Part shown: one piece after another, positions 26,660 to 33,939 of the stretch
Layout of the letters: each line of letters starts with the position of its first letter
How positions within the stretch are numbered: the first letter of the stretch is position 1
Source: an uncultured Coriobacteriales bacterium
Lineage (GTDB): Bacteria > Actinomycetota > Coriobacteriia > Coriobacteriales > UMGS124
Reading direction: 5' to 3'
NCBI GenBank assembly: GCA_934636245.1
Contig: CAKUAI010000013.1
Coordinates: forward strand, 1-64,000
Length of the DNA stretch: 64,000 bases
Translations under genes and position numbers: made by a program
The notes under the pieces: generated by a model
What the model was told of the DNA's origin: nothing
The model's input: only the letters and a program-made list of their open reading frames with translations
Database searches by the model: none

Positions 26660-26724
26660 CTGTGGCCGCGCGTGGGGTCGCAGTGTACAGCGCGTACACC
26701 CGGCCCCACAGAACACGGCCACAG
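26660..26724. promoter_or_regulatory. Nested three-part palindrome upstream of the aro operon
   Basis: Three inverted repeats are nested about one centre: an outer CTGTGGCCG/CGGCCACAG (26660-26668 with 26716-26724), a middle GTGGGGTCG/CGGCCCCAC (26672-26680 with 26701-26709, one G-T pair), and an inner GTGTAC/GTACAC (26683-26688 with 26694-26699) around AGCGC. Together they give 24 bp of stem in 65 bases. It starts 12 bases past the queA stop and ends 45 bases before aroF, so it could be the queA terminator, an aro leader structure, or (inner part) an operator. Confidence 0.55.
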
Positions 26725-26736
26725 CGTTTTCAAAGA

Positions 26737-27870
26737 TTAAATAATGAGCATGGCGTCGCCGAAGGAAAGCATGCGGTACTTGCTCTCAATGGCGTGGCCA
26801 TAGGCCTCCATGATGCGCTCGCGGCCGGCAAAGGCGCTCACGAGCATCATGAGGGTCGAACGAGGCACATGGAAGTTCGTGACCATGGCATCCACCACGT
26901 GGAACTGGCTTCCCGGCATGAGGAACAGCGATGTCGTGGCGTTCTCGCGCGCAACGACGTCGCCCTGCTCGGGAATGTCGAAGAAGCGCGCGGCGCAACC
27001 GGCATAGGGCTCCTCGGCGCTCCAGGAGCTCTCAAGCGAACGGACCGACGTCGTGCCCACAGCGATGACGCGCTTGCCGGCGGCCTTGGTGGCATGGACC
27101 TGGTCGATCACCGACTGAGGCACGTGGTAGCGCTCGGTGTGCATCTCGTGCTCGGTGGGGTCGTCCTCCTCCACGATGCGGAAGGTGTCGATGCCAACCT
27201 CAAGCTCGACGGTTGCCCAGCCCACGCCCTTCTCGCGGCACTTTTCGATGAGAGCAGGCGTGAAATGCAGGCCCGCGGTAGGCGCCGCGGCGGAGTGCTC
27301 CTCCTGCATAGCGTACACCGTCTGGTACTTTTCAGAATCGCCCTCGTACTGGGTGATGTAGGGAGGCAGTGGCACGTGGCCGGCCTTGTGCATGGCCTCG
27401 TCAAGCGTGAGGCCCTCAGCCGCCTCGAAGCTCACAAGACGAAGTCCGCGCTGTGGCAAAATCTCGCCCACGTGCGCGGTGAGAATCACGGGGGCCGTCA
27501 TGGGAGCAAGGAGGCCGCCTTCGCGGAACTCCACCACGGCGCCCGGCTTGAGACGCTTGCCGGGCTTCACGAGGCACTCCCACACGCCTCCCGCCGCATC
27601 GAGGTCCTCGCGGCGGTTGGTGAGGAAGACCTCGCAAGCACCGCCCGTCACCGGCTTGTGGCCGATGAGGCGCGCAGGCAGCACGCGGGTCTGGTTGACG
27701 ACGAGCAGGTCGCCCTCGTTGAGGAAGTCCACGATGTCGGTGAACACATGATCTTCCAGCGTGCCCTTCTCGCGGTCGAGCACAAGCAGGCGGCAAGAGT
27801 CGCGGGGCTCGGCCGGATACTGGGCGATGAGCTCGCGGGGAAGGTCGTAATCAAAATCGTCGGTACGCAT
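26737..27870 (-). CDS. queA: S-adenosylmethionine:tRNA ribosyltransferase-isomerase
   Basis: Transfers and rearranges the ribose of SAM onto 7-aminomethyl-7-deazaguanine (preQ1) in tRNA to give epoxyqueuosine. The protein has 377 residues from the ATG at 27870 (MRTDDFDYDLPRELIAQ), which has GGAG nine bases upstream; an ATG five codons earlier lacks a ribosome binding site. Family motifs include PAEPRDSCRLLVLDR, NQTRVLPARL, SAAAPTAGLHFTPALIEKC, TSVRSLESSW and NFHVPRSTLMMLVSAFAG. It is the last gene of ppaC-queH-queA. Confidence 0.95.
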   Translation of the reverse strand: MRTDDFDYDLPRELIAQYPAEPRDSCRLLVLDREKGTLEDHVFTDIVDFLNEGDLLVVNQTRVLPARLIGHKPVTGGACEVFLTNRREDLDAAGGVWECLVKPGKRLKPGAVVEFREGGLLAPMTAPVILTAHVGEILPQRGLRLVSFEAAEGLTLDEAMHKAGHVPLPPYITQYEGDSEKYQTVYAMQEEHSAAAPTAGLHFTPALIEKCREKGVGWATVELEVGIDTFRIVEEDDPTEHEMHTERYHVPQSVIDQVHATKAAGKRVIAVGTTSVRSLESSWSAEEPYAGCAARFFDIPEQGDVVARENATTSLFLMPGSQFHVVDAMVTNFHVPRSTLMMLVSAFAGRERIMEAYGHAIESKYRMLSFGDAMLII

Positions 27871-27912
27871 ATATACAGCTCCCATGCAGGTAGAAGAGAT
27901 AGGGGAAGTCTA

Positions 27913-27929
27913 GCGCCCAACCCCAGGGC
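27913..27929 (-). other. Short hairpin in the queA leader
   Basis: CGCCC and GGGCG form a 5-bp stem with a 7-base loop, about 45 bases upstream of queA and 33 bases after the queH stop. The minus strand continues CTAGACTTCCCC, so it is a weak terminator at best. The 91-base gap between queH and queA holds nothing else clear. Confidence 0.3.
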
Positions 27930-27961
27930 GGCATGGGCAGAAACACGCGCAAATGGAGAAT

Positions 27962-28561
27962 CTACGTGCATGCACGTCCGAGGTCGCGCTGCAGCGTGCG
28001 CGCTTCCCGTGCCTGGCAGCGCTCAAGGGCAGCCTCGGCAGCGGAAAAACGGCATCCGCAGTAGTTCTGCCGATACAGTCCCAGCTCCTTGGCACGTGTC
28101 GTGGCCTGGGGATACAGCGGGCGGAAATCCTGCCAGACGGCAGTGAGGCCCGCACGTGCACAAATCCGCCCAAGCTCGGTTCCGCAAGCGTCGAAGAGCT
28201 GGTAGGGAGAAACCGCAAGCGTCGTGGACATATGGGCGCACCCGAGCTCGGCGGCCAGGGTTGCCGCCCCCTCCAGGCGCAGGCGATAACACGCCTGGCA
28301 GCGCGCCAGACGGTTTGTGCCGTACCGCGCGACCTCGCGCTCCCAACGCTCAGCTTCGTAGGGTCCCTCGACCACTTCGACGTTCTCCCCCGCCGCCCAA
28401 GCACGAAGCGTCTCGAGGCGGCGCAGGTACTCGTCATAGGGCTGAATGTTAGGGTTGACATACACTATTGTGGGCAAAAAGCCCTGCTCGCGCAGAACCC
28501 GCAGGGGTTCGAGCGAGCAGGGCCCACAACAGGCATGCAGCAAAAGCGGCGTGCCAGACAT
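27962..28561 (-). CDS. queH: Epoxyqueuosine reductase QueH
   Basis: Reduces epoxyqueuosine to queuosine in tRNA, the last step of the pathway, using a metal site and no cobalamin (non-orthologous replacement of QueG). The 199-residue DUF208 protein has the paired cysteines HACCGPCSLEPL (about 9-20), the CxxCYRLRL motif at about 90, and the C-terminal YCGCRFS. It starts 5 bases after ppaC and is followed by queA, the enzyme of the previous step, which supports the assignment. Confidence 0.92.
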   Translation of the reverse strand: MSGTPLLLHACCGPCSLEPLRVLREQGFLPTIVYVNPNIQPYDEYLRRLETLRAWAAGENVEVVEGPYEAERWEREVARYGTNRLARCQACYRLRLEGAATLAAELGCAHMSTTLAVSPYQLFDACGTELGRICARAGLTAVWQDFRPLYPQATTRAKELGLYRQNYCGCRFSAAEAALERCQAREARTLQRDLGRACT

Positions 28562-28566
28562 GCGTA

Positions 28567-29499
28567 CTAGTTCGCAGCCTCAATGAGCGGGGCAGCAACC
28601 TGCTTCTTGCGGGAAAGCACGCCGGGCATCCAGACACCCTCGGGCACGACGGTGATGTTGAGGCCGCGCTCGACAACCTCGGGCTCGCCCACGACGAAGA
28701 CCTGGGAACCCTCCTCGATGATGTCGGTCACGCACAGCACGAGGGTGTCGCCGCCGTTGGCAGTGCGGTACTCCTCCATCGCGGCGCGCAGCTCGTCGGC
28801 CTGGGCAAGGACGGGCTCTTTGTTCACGGTCTCGTACTGGCCGATGAAGACGGCCTTGCCACCGATCTCGAACTTCTTGATGTCGCGGGCAACCATCTGA
28901 GCAGGCGTGAAGCCGTCGGCGCCACGGCTCTTGAACACCTGCGCGCCGTAAGCGACGGGGTCGACACCGATCTGGGCACCGAGCTTGGCGGCGATGGCGC
29001 GATCGGCGTCGGTGGTGGTGGGAGACTTGAGCATGACGGTGTCGGTCATCATGGCAGCAAGCAGCATGGCAGCCTGGGCGTCGCTCATGGGCGTGCCCGT
29101 GACCTCGAAGAGCTTGGCGATGATGCAGCAGGTGGAGCCCCAGGGGACGTTGATGAAGAGCGTGGGCTGGGCGGTGGTGAGGTCAGCGATGCGGTGGTGG
29201 TCGATGACACCCACGACCTCGGCGTTCTCGATGCCCTCGACGGTCTGGCCAAGCTCGTTGTGGTCGGTCAGGACGACCTTGACCTTCTCGTCGGCAGGCT
29301 CGATCTTCTTGAGGAGCTCAGGGACGGCGACGCCGTGCTTCTCGAGCAGGGCAGCGCTCTCGCCGGGCAGCTCGCCCAGACGGCAGGCAACGTACTCGTT
29401 GGCGGGGTCGAGAACGCTGGCGAGCTGGGAATACACGACGGCGGACATGATGGCGTCGTTGTCAGGGTTCTTGTGGCCGAAGACCAGGATCTTGCTCAT
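28567..29499 (-). CDS. ppaC: Manganese-dependent inorganic pyrophosphatase (family II)
   Basis: Hydrolyses pyrophosphate from biosynthetic reactions. The protein has 310 residues from the ATG at 29499 (MSKILVFGHKNPD), with AGGAGAG upstream, matching the family length; a longer upstream frame is not conserved. DHH-type metal ligands are visible in GHKNPDNDAIMSA, LTDHNELGQ, VIDHHRIAD and AMMTDTVMLKSPTTT, and the C-terminal substrate motif SRKKQVAAPL is intact. There are no CBS domains. It heads ppaC-queH-queA. Confidence 0.95.
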   Translation of the reverse strand: MSKILVFGHKNPDNDAIMSAVVYSQLASVLDPANEYVACRLGELPGESAALLEKHGVAVPELLKKIEPADEKVKVVLTDHNELGQTVEGIENAEVVGVIDHHRIADLTTAQPTLFINVPWGSTCCIIAKLFEVTGTPMSDAQAAMLLAAMMTDTVMLKSPTTTDADRAIAAKLGAQIGVDPVAYGAQVFKSRGADGFTPAQMVARDIKKFEIGGKAVFIGQYETVNKEPVLAQADELRAAMEEYRTANGGDTLVLCVTDIIEEGSQVFVVGEPEVVERGLNITVVPEGVWMPGVLSRKKQVAAPLIEAAN

Positions 29500-29568
29500 G
29501 AGCTCTCTCCTCTTCAAAAGGTTCATGTCGGCCCGTATGCAGGGCCAGTCCATACAAACATGCAAAGT

Positions 29569-30903
29569 TTACCGCACGCAAGCCTCAGCAAAGCCCAGGA
29601 CGCGTGACCAATACGCATTAGGCGCAACTAGGCTCGCCTGGCAGTGACCGGCCCCCTCGACAAGGAGCACATCGCGCCTGCCAGGGCCGCCCGCCTCGTA
29701 AAGCCTGCGCGTGCAGGCGGGTGCCACCGACGAGTCGAGCGTCCCGTGCACAAGCAGCACCCCCACCTTGGCACGCTCCACGCTTTGGGCAGCATCATCA
29801 GGGACGATGTCGTAACCGCCGGGAATGAGGCGCAAATGGCGGCGCACAATCTCAAGCGTGGGATGCACGGGCAGGCCCGCCGAGTCGAGCATGTGGGCAA
29901 AGGACGACCATGCGCGGTCGAAGGGGCAGTCCGCAACAACGGCGCGCACGCAGGCGGGAAGCTCGGCATCGCCGGCCGCGACAAGGACGGCGTGACCTCC
30001 CATGCTGTGGCCCATGAGCACCACGTCGCGAGCTGCGGGCATACCGGGCAGCCCCGCCTCCAGGCGACGTGCCCACGCCACGACGTCGGGACCGTCGAGG
30101 ACGCCCATGCCGATGAACTTGCCCGCACTTGCGCCGTGGCAGCGCATCTCGACGACGAGCAGGTTGTAACCGGCCTGCGCCCAATGGCGGGTGTATTGCA
30201 GCATCGAGTCCCACGTGCCGGCATACCCATGACACAGCACGGCCCAACGGGTGGATGCGGCGCCACAAACCCAGACGTGGCCCACGAGGTCCACGCCGTC
30301 AGGAGCGGTGGTGTGCACCTCGACCCAACCAGGGCCCTCTTGGAGCCACTCATAGGTGGCGGCACGCTCCTCGAGCACATTGGTCCGACGGGCCTGCACA
30401 AGGTCGGGATCCATACCCGCGCAGAAGAAGCCGCCCTCGGCCGCCGCACGCGTGAGACCAAAACCAACGGCGGCGTCAACCTGCGCCTCATGGTCATCGA
30501 CAGTCGCGGGGGCACCCGCGGCGGAGCCCATGCCGCGGTGCGGCACGCCGGGCTGCATGAGCACTGCGAGCAGACGGAACACGTTGGCGCCCCTGCGCAG
30601 CACGTATTTCACGAAGAGGGCGCCCAGCGCAATCTGAAACGCAAGCATGCCCACGCCGAGCACAAGCAGCACGATGCCCGCCACCAGCCAGCCCTTGATG
30701 AGCGCCGCGATGCCCGCCGCCAAGAACACGAGGGGCATGACCAACGTGCGCACCTCTTCGGAGCGTTTGGGGCCCTCGTCGCCGCCGCCGCTCTCCACTC
30801 CCAGCCAATCCACCGGCCCGCGCTGCGCAGCCTGGCCCGCCACAGGCCTCTCACCACTCGTTTCCACCTGATCCACCTTGTGCACGCCCCTCTCGTTAGC
30901 CAA
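29569..30903 (-). CDS. Membrane-anchored alpha/beta hydrolase
   Basis: A 444-residue serine hydrolase of unknown substrate. After a hydrophilic N terminus, two membrane helices lie at about 55-72 and 74-97 (LVMPLVFLAAGIAALIKGWLVAG...). The alpha/beta-hydrolase domain from about 190 has an LCHGYAGT oxyanion region, the nucleophile elbow GHSMGGHAV, an aspartate in VHGTLDSSVAP and a histidine in EGAGHCQA, so the triad looks complete. Similar proteins are annotated as membrane-bound lipases or peptidases without proof. Its start overlaps the pcrA stop by eight bases. Catalysis is inferred; no substrate can be named. Confidence 0.75.
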   Translation of the reverse strand: MANERGVHKVDQVETSGERPVAGQAAQRGPVDWLGVESGGGDEGPKRSEEVRTLVMPLVFLAAGIAALIKGWLVAGIVLLVLGVGMLAFQIALGALFVKYVLRRGANVFRLLAVLMQPGVPHRGMGSAAGAPATVDDHEAQVDAAVGFGLTRAAAEGGFFCAGMDPDLVQARRTNVLEERAATYEWLQEGPGWVEVHTTAPDGVDLVGHVWVCGAASTRWAVLCHGYAGTWDSMLQYTRHWAQAGYNLLVVEMRCHGASAGKFIGMGVLDGPDVVAWARRLEAGLPGMPAARDVVLMGHSMGGHAVLVAAGDAELPACVRAVVADCPFDRAWSSFAHMLDSAGLPVHPTLEIVRRHLRLIPGGYDIVPDDAAQSVERAKVGVLLVHGTLDSSVAPACTRRLYEAGGPGRRDVLLVEGAGHCQASLVAPNAYWSRVLGFAEACVR

Positions 30904-33301
30904 TCTTCACGATGGGCGCATAGCCCTTGAGCAGCGTCTTGGTGGCGCCGCTGTCCAACTGCACCGTTATCTGGTCGCCCTTGGAGGCGATGACCGTGCC
31001 CGGGCCGAACTTCTTGTGGTTCACACGGTCGCCCACATTCCACACGGTGCTTGCCGCAGCGTTGGAGTAGCTGGGCGCAGCCACGCGCGGCGCCGGCAGC
31101 TCGGAGGCCGAAGCGCCGCCGCCCGAGGAACGGGTGCGGTTGCCGAAGACGCTACCGCCGTACACCTCGGTGCTGTGACCCGCGCCGAGGATGCCGTGGC
31201 GCGAGCCTCGCCTGTCGTAACCGAAGCCCTCGAAGCTCTCGCTGCCCACGCCGACGCTCACCGTGTGCTCGGCGGGAATCTCGTCGATGAAGCGCGAGCG
31301 GCGGTTGTGCTGCTGGTTGCCGTAGAGGCGGCGCATCTGCGCATAGCAAAGCCACAGGCACTTGCGGGCGCGCGTGATGGCAACGTAGGCAAGTCGACGC
31401 TCCTCCTCGAGCTTGGACTCGTCGACGCTGAAGTCGCTCACATGGGGGAAGACCCCCTCCTCCATGCCGGCGACGAACACGTTGTCGAACTCCAGGCCCT
31501 TGGCGGCGTGGACGGTCATGAGCGTGACGCAGGACTCACCCTCGCCCACGGCGTCGAGGTCGGTGCGCAGGGCAAGCCATTCCATGAAGCCCGGCAGGCT
31601 CAGCTCGCCGGCGACGGGGCCCTCCTCCTCGGCGGCGCCCCACAGCGTCTCGGCGGGCTGCCCATCCGCAGGGGCCACGCCCGCAGCCTCGGCCAGCACC
31701 TCGGCGTTGCTCAGGAGCTCCTCCTGGGTGTCCTGGTGCGTGTCGACGTACTCCTTGGCGACGCCCACAAACTCCTGGATGTTCTCCATACGGTCGCGCG
31801 CCTCGTCGGTGTTCTCCGCACGCAGGGCGTCTACCAGGCCGGACTTTGCCGCAATGGCTTCGACGATCTGGTCGACGTCGCCCTGGAAGGTCTGTGACTC
31901 CTCGATGATCTGCAAGAAGTGCAGGATGGAGTTGCGGATGCGGGACGTGGCGCCGTAGTCGCCCAGCGCAAACTCGCCGCAGGCCTGCACGAAGGTGCAG
32001 CCGCGCTCGCGGGCGATCTGGGCGATGCGGTCCTGGGAGGTGGCGCCGATGCCGCGAGCCGGCTTGTTGATGACACGGCGGGCCGAAACGTCGTCGGAGG
32101 GGTTCACGGCAAGCTTGAGGTAGGCCGTGAGGTCGCGAATCTCCATACGGTCGAAGAAGCGCGTGCCTCCCACGATGGTGTACGGGATGCCCGCCTTCAC
32201 CAGGCCGTCTTCCAAAACGCGCGACTGGGCGTTCGTGCGGTAGAAAAGCGCGATGTCGCTGTAGGAGACGCCTTTGTCGCGCAAACCCTTGATTTGGCCG
32301 GAGATGTAGTTCGACTCGGCGATCTCGTCGCGGTTGAGGCAGATCTTCACCTTCTCGCCGTCGCCTGCGGCCGTGAACAGGCGCTTCTCCTTGCGCTCGG
32401 TGTTGTGGGCAACAACGGCGTTGGCAGCGTCGAGGATATGGCCGGTTGAGCGGTAGTTCTGCTCGAGCTTCACCACGGCGGCGCCGGGGTAGTCCTTCTC
32501 GAAGTCGAGGATGTTGCGGATGTCGGCGCCGCGCCACGAGTAGATGGACTGGTCGTCGTCGCCCACCACCATGAGGTTCTGGTGCTTGCCGGCCAAAAGG
32601 CTCGTGATCTGGTACTGGGCGCGGTTCGTGTCCTGATACTCGTCGACGCTGATGTAGCGGAAACGCTCCTGGTACTGCTCGAGAATGTCGGGGTTGTCGC
32701 GCAAAAGGCGGTAGGCGTTGACGAGCAGGTCGTCGAAGTCCATGGCGTTGGCGCGGGCCAGGCGGCGCTGGAGCTCCTCATACACGCTCGCGGCCACCTT
32801 CTCGGGCGGGGTGTTGGCGCGGGCGGCGAAGTCCGCCGGGTCGAGGAGCTCGTTTTTCGCCGAGGAGATCTGGGAGCGCACGGCATTCAAGGGGAAGCGC
32901 TTCTCGTCGATGCGCAGGTCGGCCATGATGGACTTGACGAGACGCTTGGAATCGTCGTCGTCGTAAATGGCAAACGAGTCGCCGTAGCCCAGACGGGCGC
33001 AGTCGATGCGCAGCATACGCACGCACATGGCGTGGAACGTGCACACCCACATGCCGCGCATGCTCCTTCCCTCCAGGAGACGCTCCAGGCGCTCCTTCAT
33101 CTCACGGGCCGCCTTGTTGGTAAAGGTAATGGCGAGGATCTGCCAGGGCATGATGCCCAGATCCTCCAGCATGTGGGCGATGCGGTACGTCAGCACGCGC
33201 GTCTTGCCCGAGCCGGCACCTGCCAGCACGAGCAGCGGACCCTCCACCTTGAGCACGGCGCTTTTTTGCGCGGGGTTGAGCGAGTCGATGTCTATCGTCA
33301 T
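30896..33301 (-). CDS. pcrA: ATP-dependent DNA helicase PcrA/UvrD
   Basis: Superfamily 1A 3'-5' helicase for nucleotide excision repair, plasmid replication and removal of RecA. The protein has 801 residues from the ATG at 33301 (MTIDIDSLNPAQ), with GGAAGG upstream. Helicase motifs appear in order: AGAGSGKT, AITFTNKAAREM, DEYQDTN, GDDDQSIYSWRGAD, LEQNYRST, TVHAAKGLEFD and RRLAYVAITRA. The last 50 residues (VWNVGDRVNHKKFGPGTV ...) form the Tudor-like RNA polymerase-binding domain. The 37-bp repeat at 33401 lies 100 bases upstream of the start. Confidence 0.95.
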   Translation of the reverse strand: MTIDIDSLNPAQKSAVLKVEGPLLVLAGAGSGKTRVLTYRIAHMLEDLGIMPWQILAITFTNKAAREMKERLERLLEGRSMRGMWVCTFHAMCVRMLRIDCARLGYGDSFAIYDDDDSKRLVKSIMADLRIDEKRFPLNAVRSQISSAKNELLDPADFAARANTPPEKVAASVYEELQRRLARANAMDFDDLLVNAYRLLRDNPDILEQYQERFRYISVDEYQDTNRAQYQITSLLAGKHQNLMVVGDDDQSIYSWRGADIRNILDFEKDYPGAAVVKLEQNYRSTGHILDAANAVVAHNTERKEKRLFTAAGDGEKVKICLNRDEIAESNYISGQIKGLRDKGVSYSDIALFYRTNAQSRVLEDGLVKAGIPYTIVGGTRFFDRMEIRDLTAYLKLAVNPSDDVSARRVINKPARGIGATSQDRIAQIARERGCTFVQACGEFALGDYGATSRIRNSILHFLQIIEESQTFQGDVDQIVEAIAAKSGLVDALRAENTDEARDRMENIQEFVGVAKEYVDTHQDTQEELLSNAEVLAEAAGVAPADGQPAETLWGAAEEEGPVAGELSLPGFMEWLALRTDLDAVGEGESCVTLMTVHAAKGLEFDNVFVAGMEEGVFPHVSDFSVDESKLEEERRLAYVAITRARKCLWLCYAQMRRLYGNQQHNRRSRFIDEIPAEHTVSVGVGSESFEGFGYDRRGSRHGILGAGHSTEVYGGSVFGNRTRSSGGGASASELPAPRVAAPSYSNAAASTVWNVGDRVNHKKFGPGTVIASKGDQITVQLDSGATKTLLKGYAPIVKIG

Positions 33302-33400
33302 GAAACAGCCTTCCTGCGTCGCAGACGGCAATGTGGGGCGAACGTCGTTTTGGAGGGTCAGTCTACCATCGCCCCGGACAGCCTTTCAGCCGAGCACCCC

Positions 33401-33437
33401 ATGCGCTCACGACCCATACACGTTTGACGTGCATTGC
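33401..33437 (+). repeat. 37-bp direct repeat, left copy
   Basis: These 37 bases recur perfectly at 38843-38879, in the same orientation, 5442 bp away; identity stops sharply on both sides. Inside, CACGT-TTG-ACGTG is a perfect inverted repeat (wider arms ATACACGT/ACGTGCAT with one mismatch). The two copies bracket the leucine-rich-repeat gene and the 39-codon gene, as attachment-site duplications or target repeats would. Confidence 0.85.
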
Positions 33438-33712
33438 CCCACAGCAGGCTCTACCAACAAAGCAGTCAGGCTGCGCCGGTTGCCACGGCCGCCCACTGGC
33501 CGCTCACCTTTTGAACGACAGAACCATCTTTGCTTTTCATGTGCCCAACATTCCCCTGCATGTACAAACTCCGAGGCAACCGCCCGCTACAACCCGGCAT
33601 CACCGTCAAGGGCGCTGCGCGCCTGGACAGACCGGGGTTCGCGCCCCAGAAAGGCCAGACGAACCGCCCGGCAGACGAAGCCCAATGGGCAAGCCGCCCC
33701 TTTAAACCCAAA
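33438..33712. other. Non-coding stretch inside the repeat-flanked cassette
   Basis: I see no convincing gene. The only longer frame (minus, 33466-33720, 84 codons) has no ribosome binding site, and its protein is a composition artefact. Short runs such as CTTTAAACCCAAAGG occur but no promoter pair is clear. It may be 3' sequence of the small gene's transcript or remnant DNA of an inserted element. Confidence 0.4.
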
Positions 33713-33754
33713 GGCGGCATGACACGGAAGCCGTGGGCACCGCGCCATGCCGCC
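33713..33754 (-). terminator. Long inverted repeat after the 39-codon gene
   Basis: GGCGGCATG (33713-33721) and CATGCCGCC (33746-33754) are perfect complements. Within them a second small hairpin, CACGG-AAG-CCGTG, can form. It starts 17 bases past the stop of the small gene, so it is a likely 3' end of the LRR-small gene transcript, although no T-run follows. Confidence 0.5.
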
Positions 33755-33770
33755 GGGAGGTCAGCCCCCG

Positions 33771-33890
33771 TTAAAAGAGCATGATGTCCGTCTCATTTTC
33801 ATCTTTAACGATACTGGCGGTCACCACGTCATCCGCGATCTGCACCAGTTCAAATTCGGGCTTCCTGTACTCCTGCTTCTGTTCGTCCAT
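33771..33890 (-). CDS. 39-residue small protein, possible leader-type peptide
   Basis: A short frame with an excellent start: GGAG six bases before the ATG at 33890. The product is 39 residues. The N-terminal half is charged and carries YRKPEFELVQIADDVVTAS; the C-terminal half is acidic and ends ETDIMLF. The Y-x-x-P pattern followed by hydrophobic residues, DDVVT and a short tail resembles the N-terminal leaders of many small peptides in Firmicutes and Actinobacteria, some of which are precursors of modified peptides. There is no glycine or cysteine and no modification enzyme nearby, so a peptide product is only a guess. It lies 49 bases after the leucine-rich-repeat gene in the same direction and inside the repeat-flanked segment. 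Confidence 0.6.
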   Translation of the reverse strand: MDEQKQEYRKPEFELVQIADDVVTASIVKDENETDIMLF

Positions 33891-33939
33891 CTCTTTCTCC
33901 TAATCTTGCTCTCTTATTGTGGCTTGCTTTTCCCGGGCT

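Noticed and set aside
26683..26699. TyrR box before aroF
   Set aside because: A TyrR box is TGTAAA-N6-TTTACA; here the arms are GTGTAC/GTACAC with a 5-base spacer inside a longer hairpin, so the match is only superficial.
33401..33437. 37-bp repeat as a shared promoter or LexA box of the two helicase genes
   Set aside because: TTGACG occurs in it but no -10 follows at the right distance in either copy, and its orientation differs relative to pcrA and the SNF2 gene; an SOS-box pattern is not present.
33466..33720. 84-codon minus frame in the cassette's non-coding part
   Set aside because: No ribosome binding site, no recognisable features, and it starts within the inverted repeat at 33713-33754.
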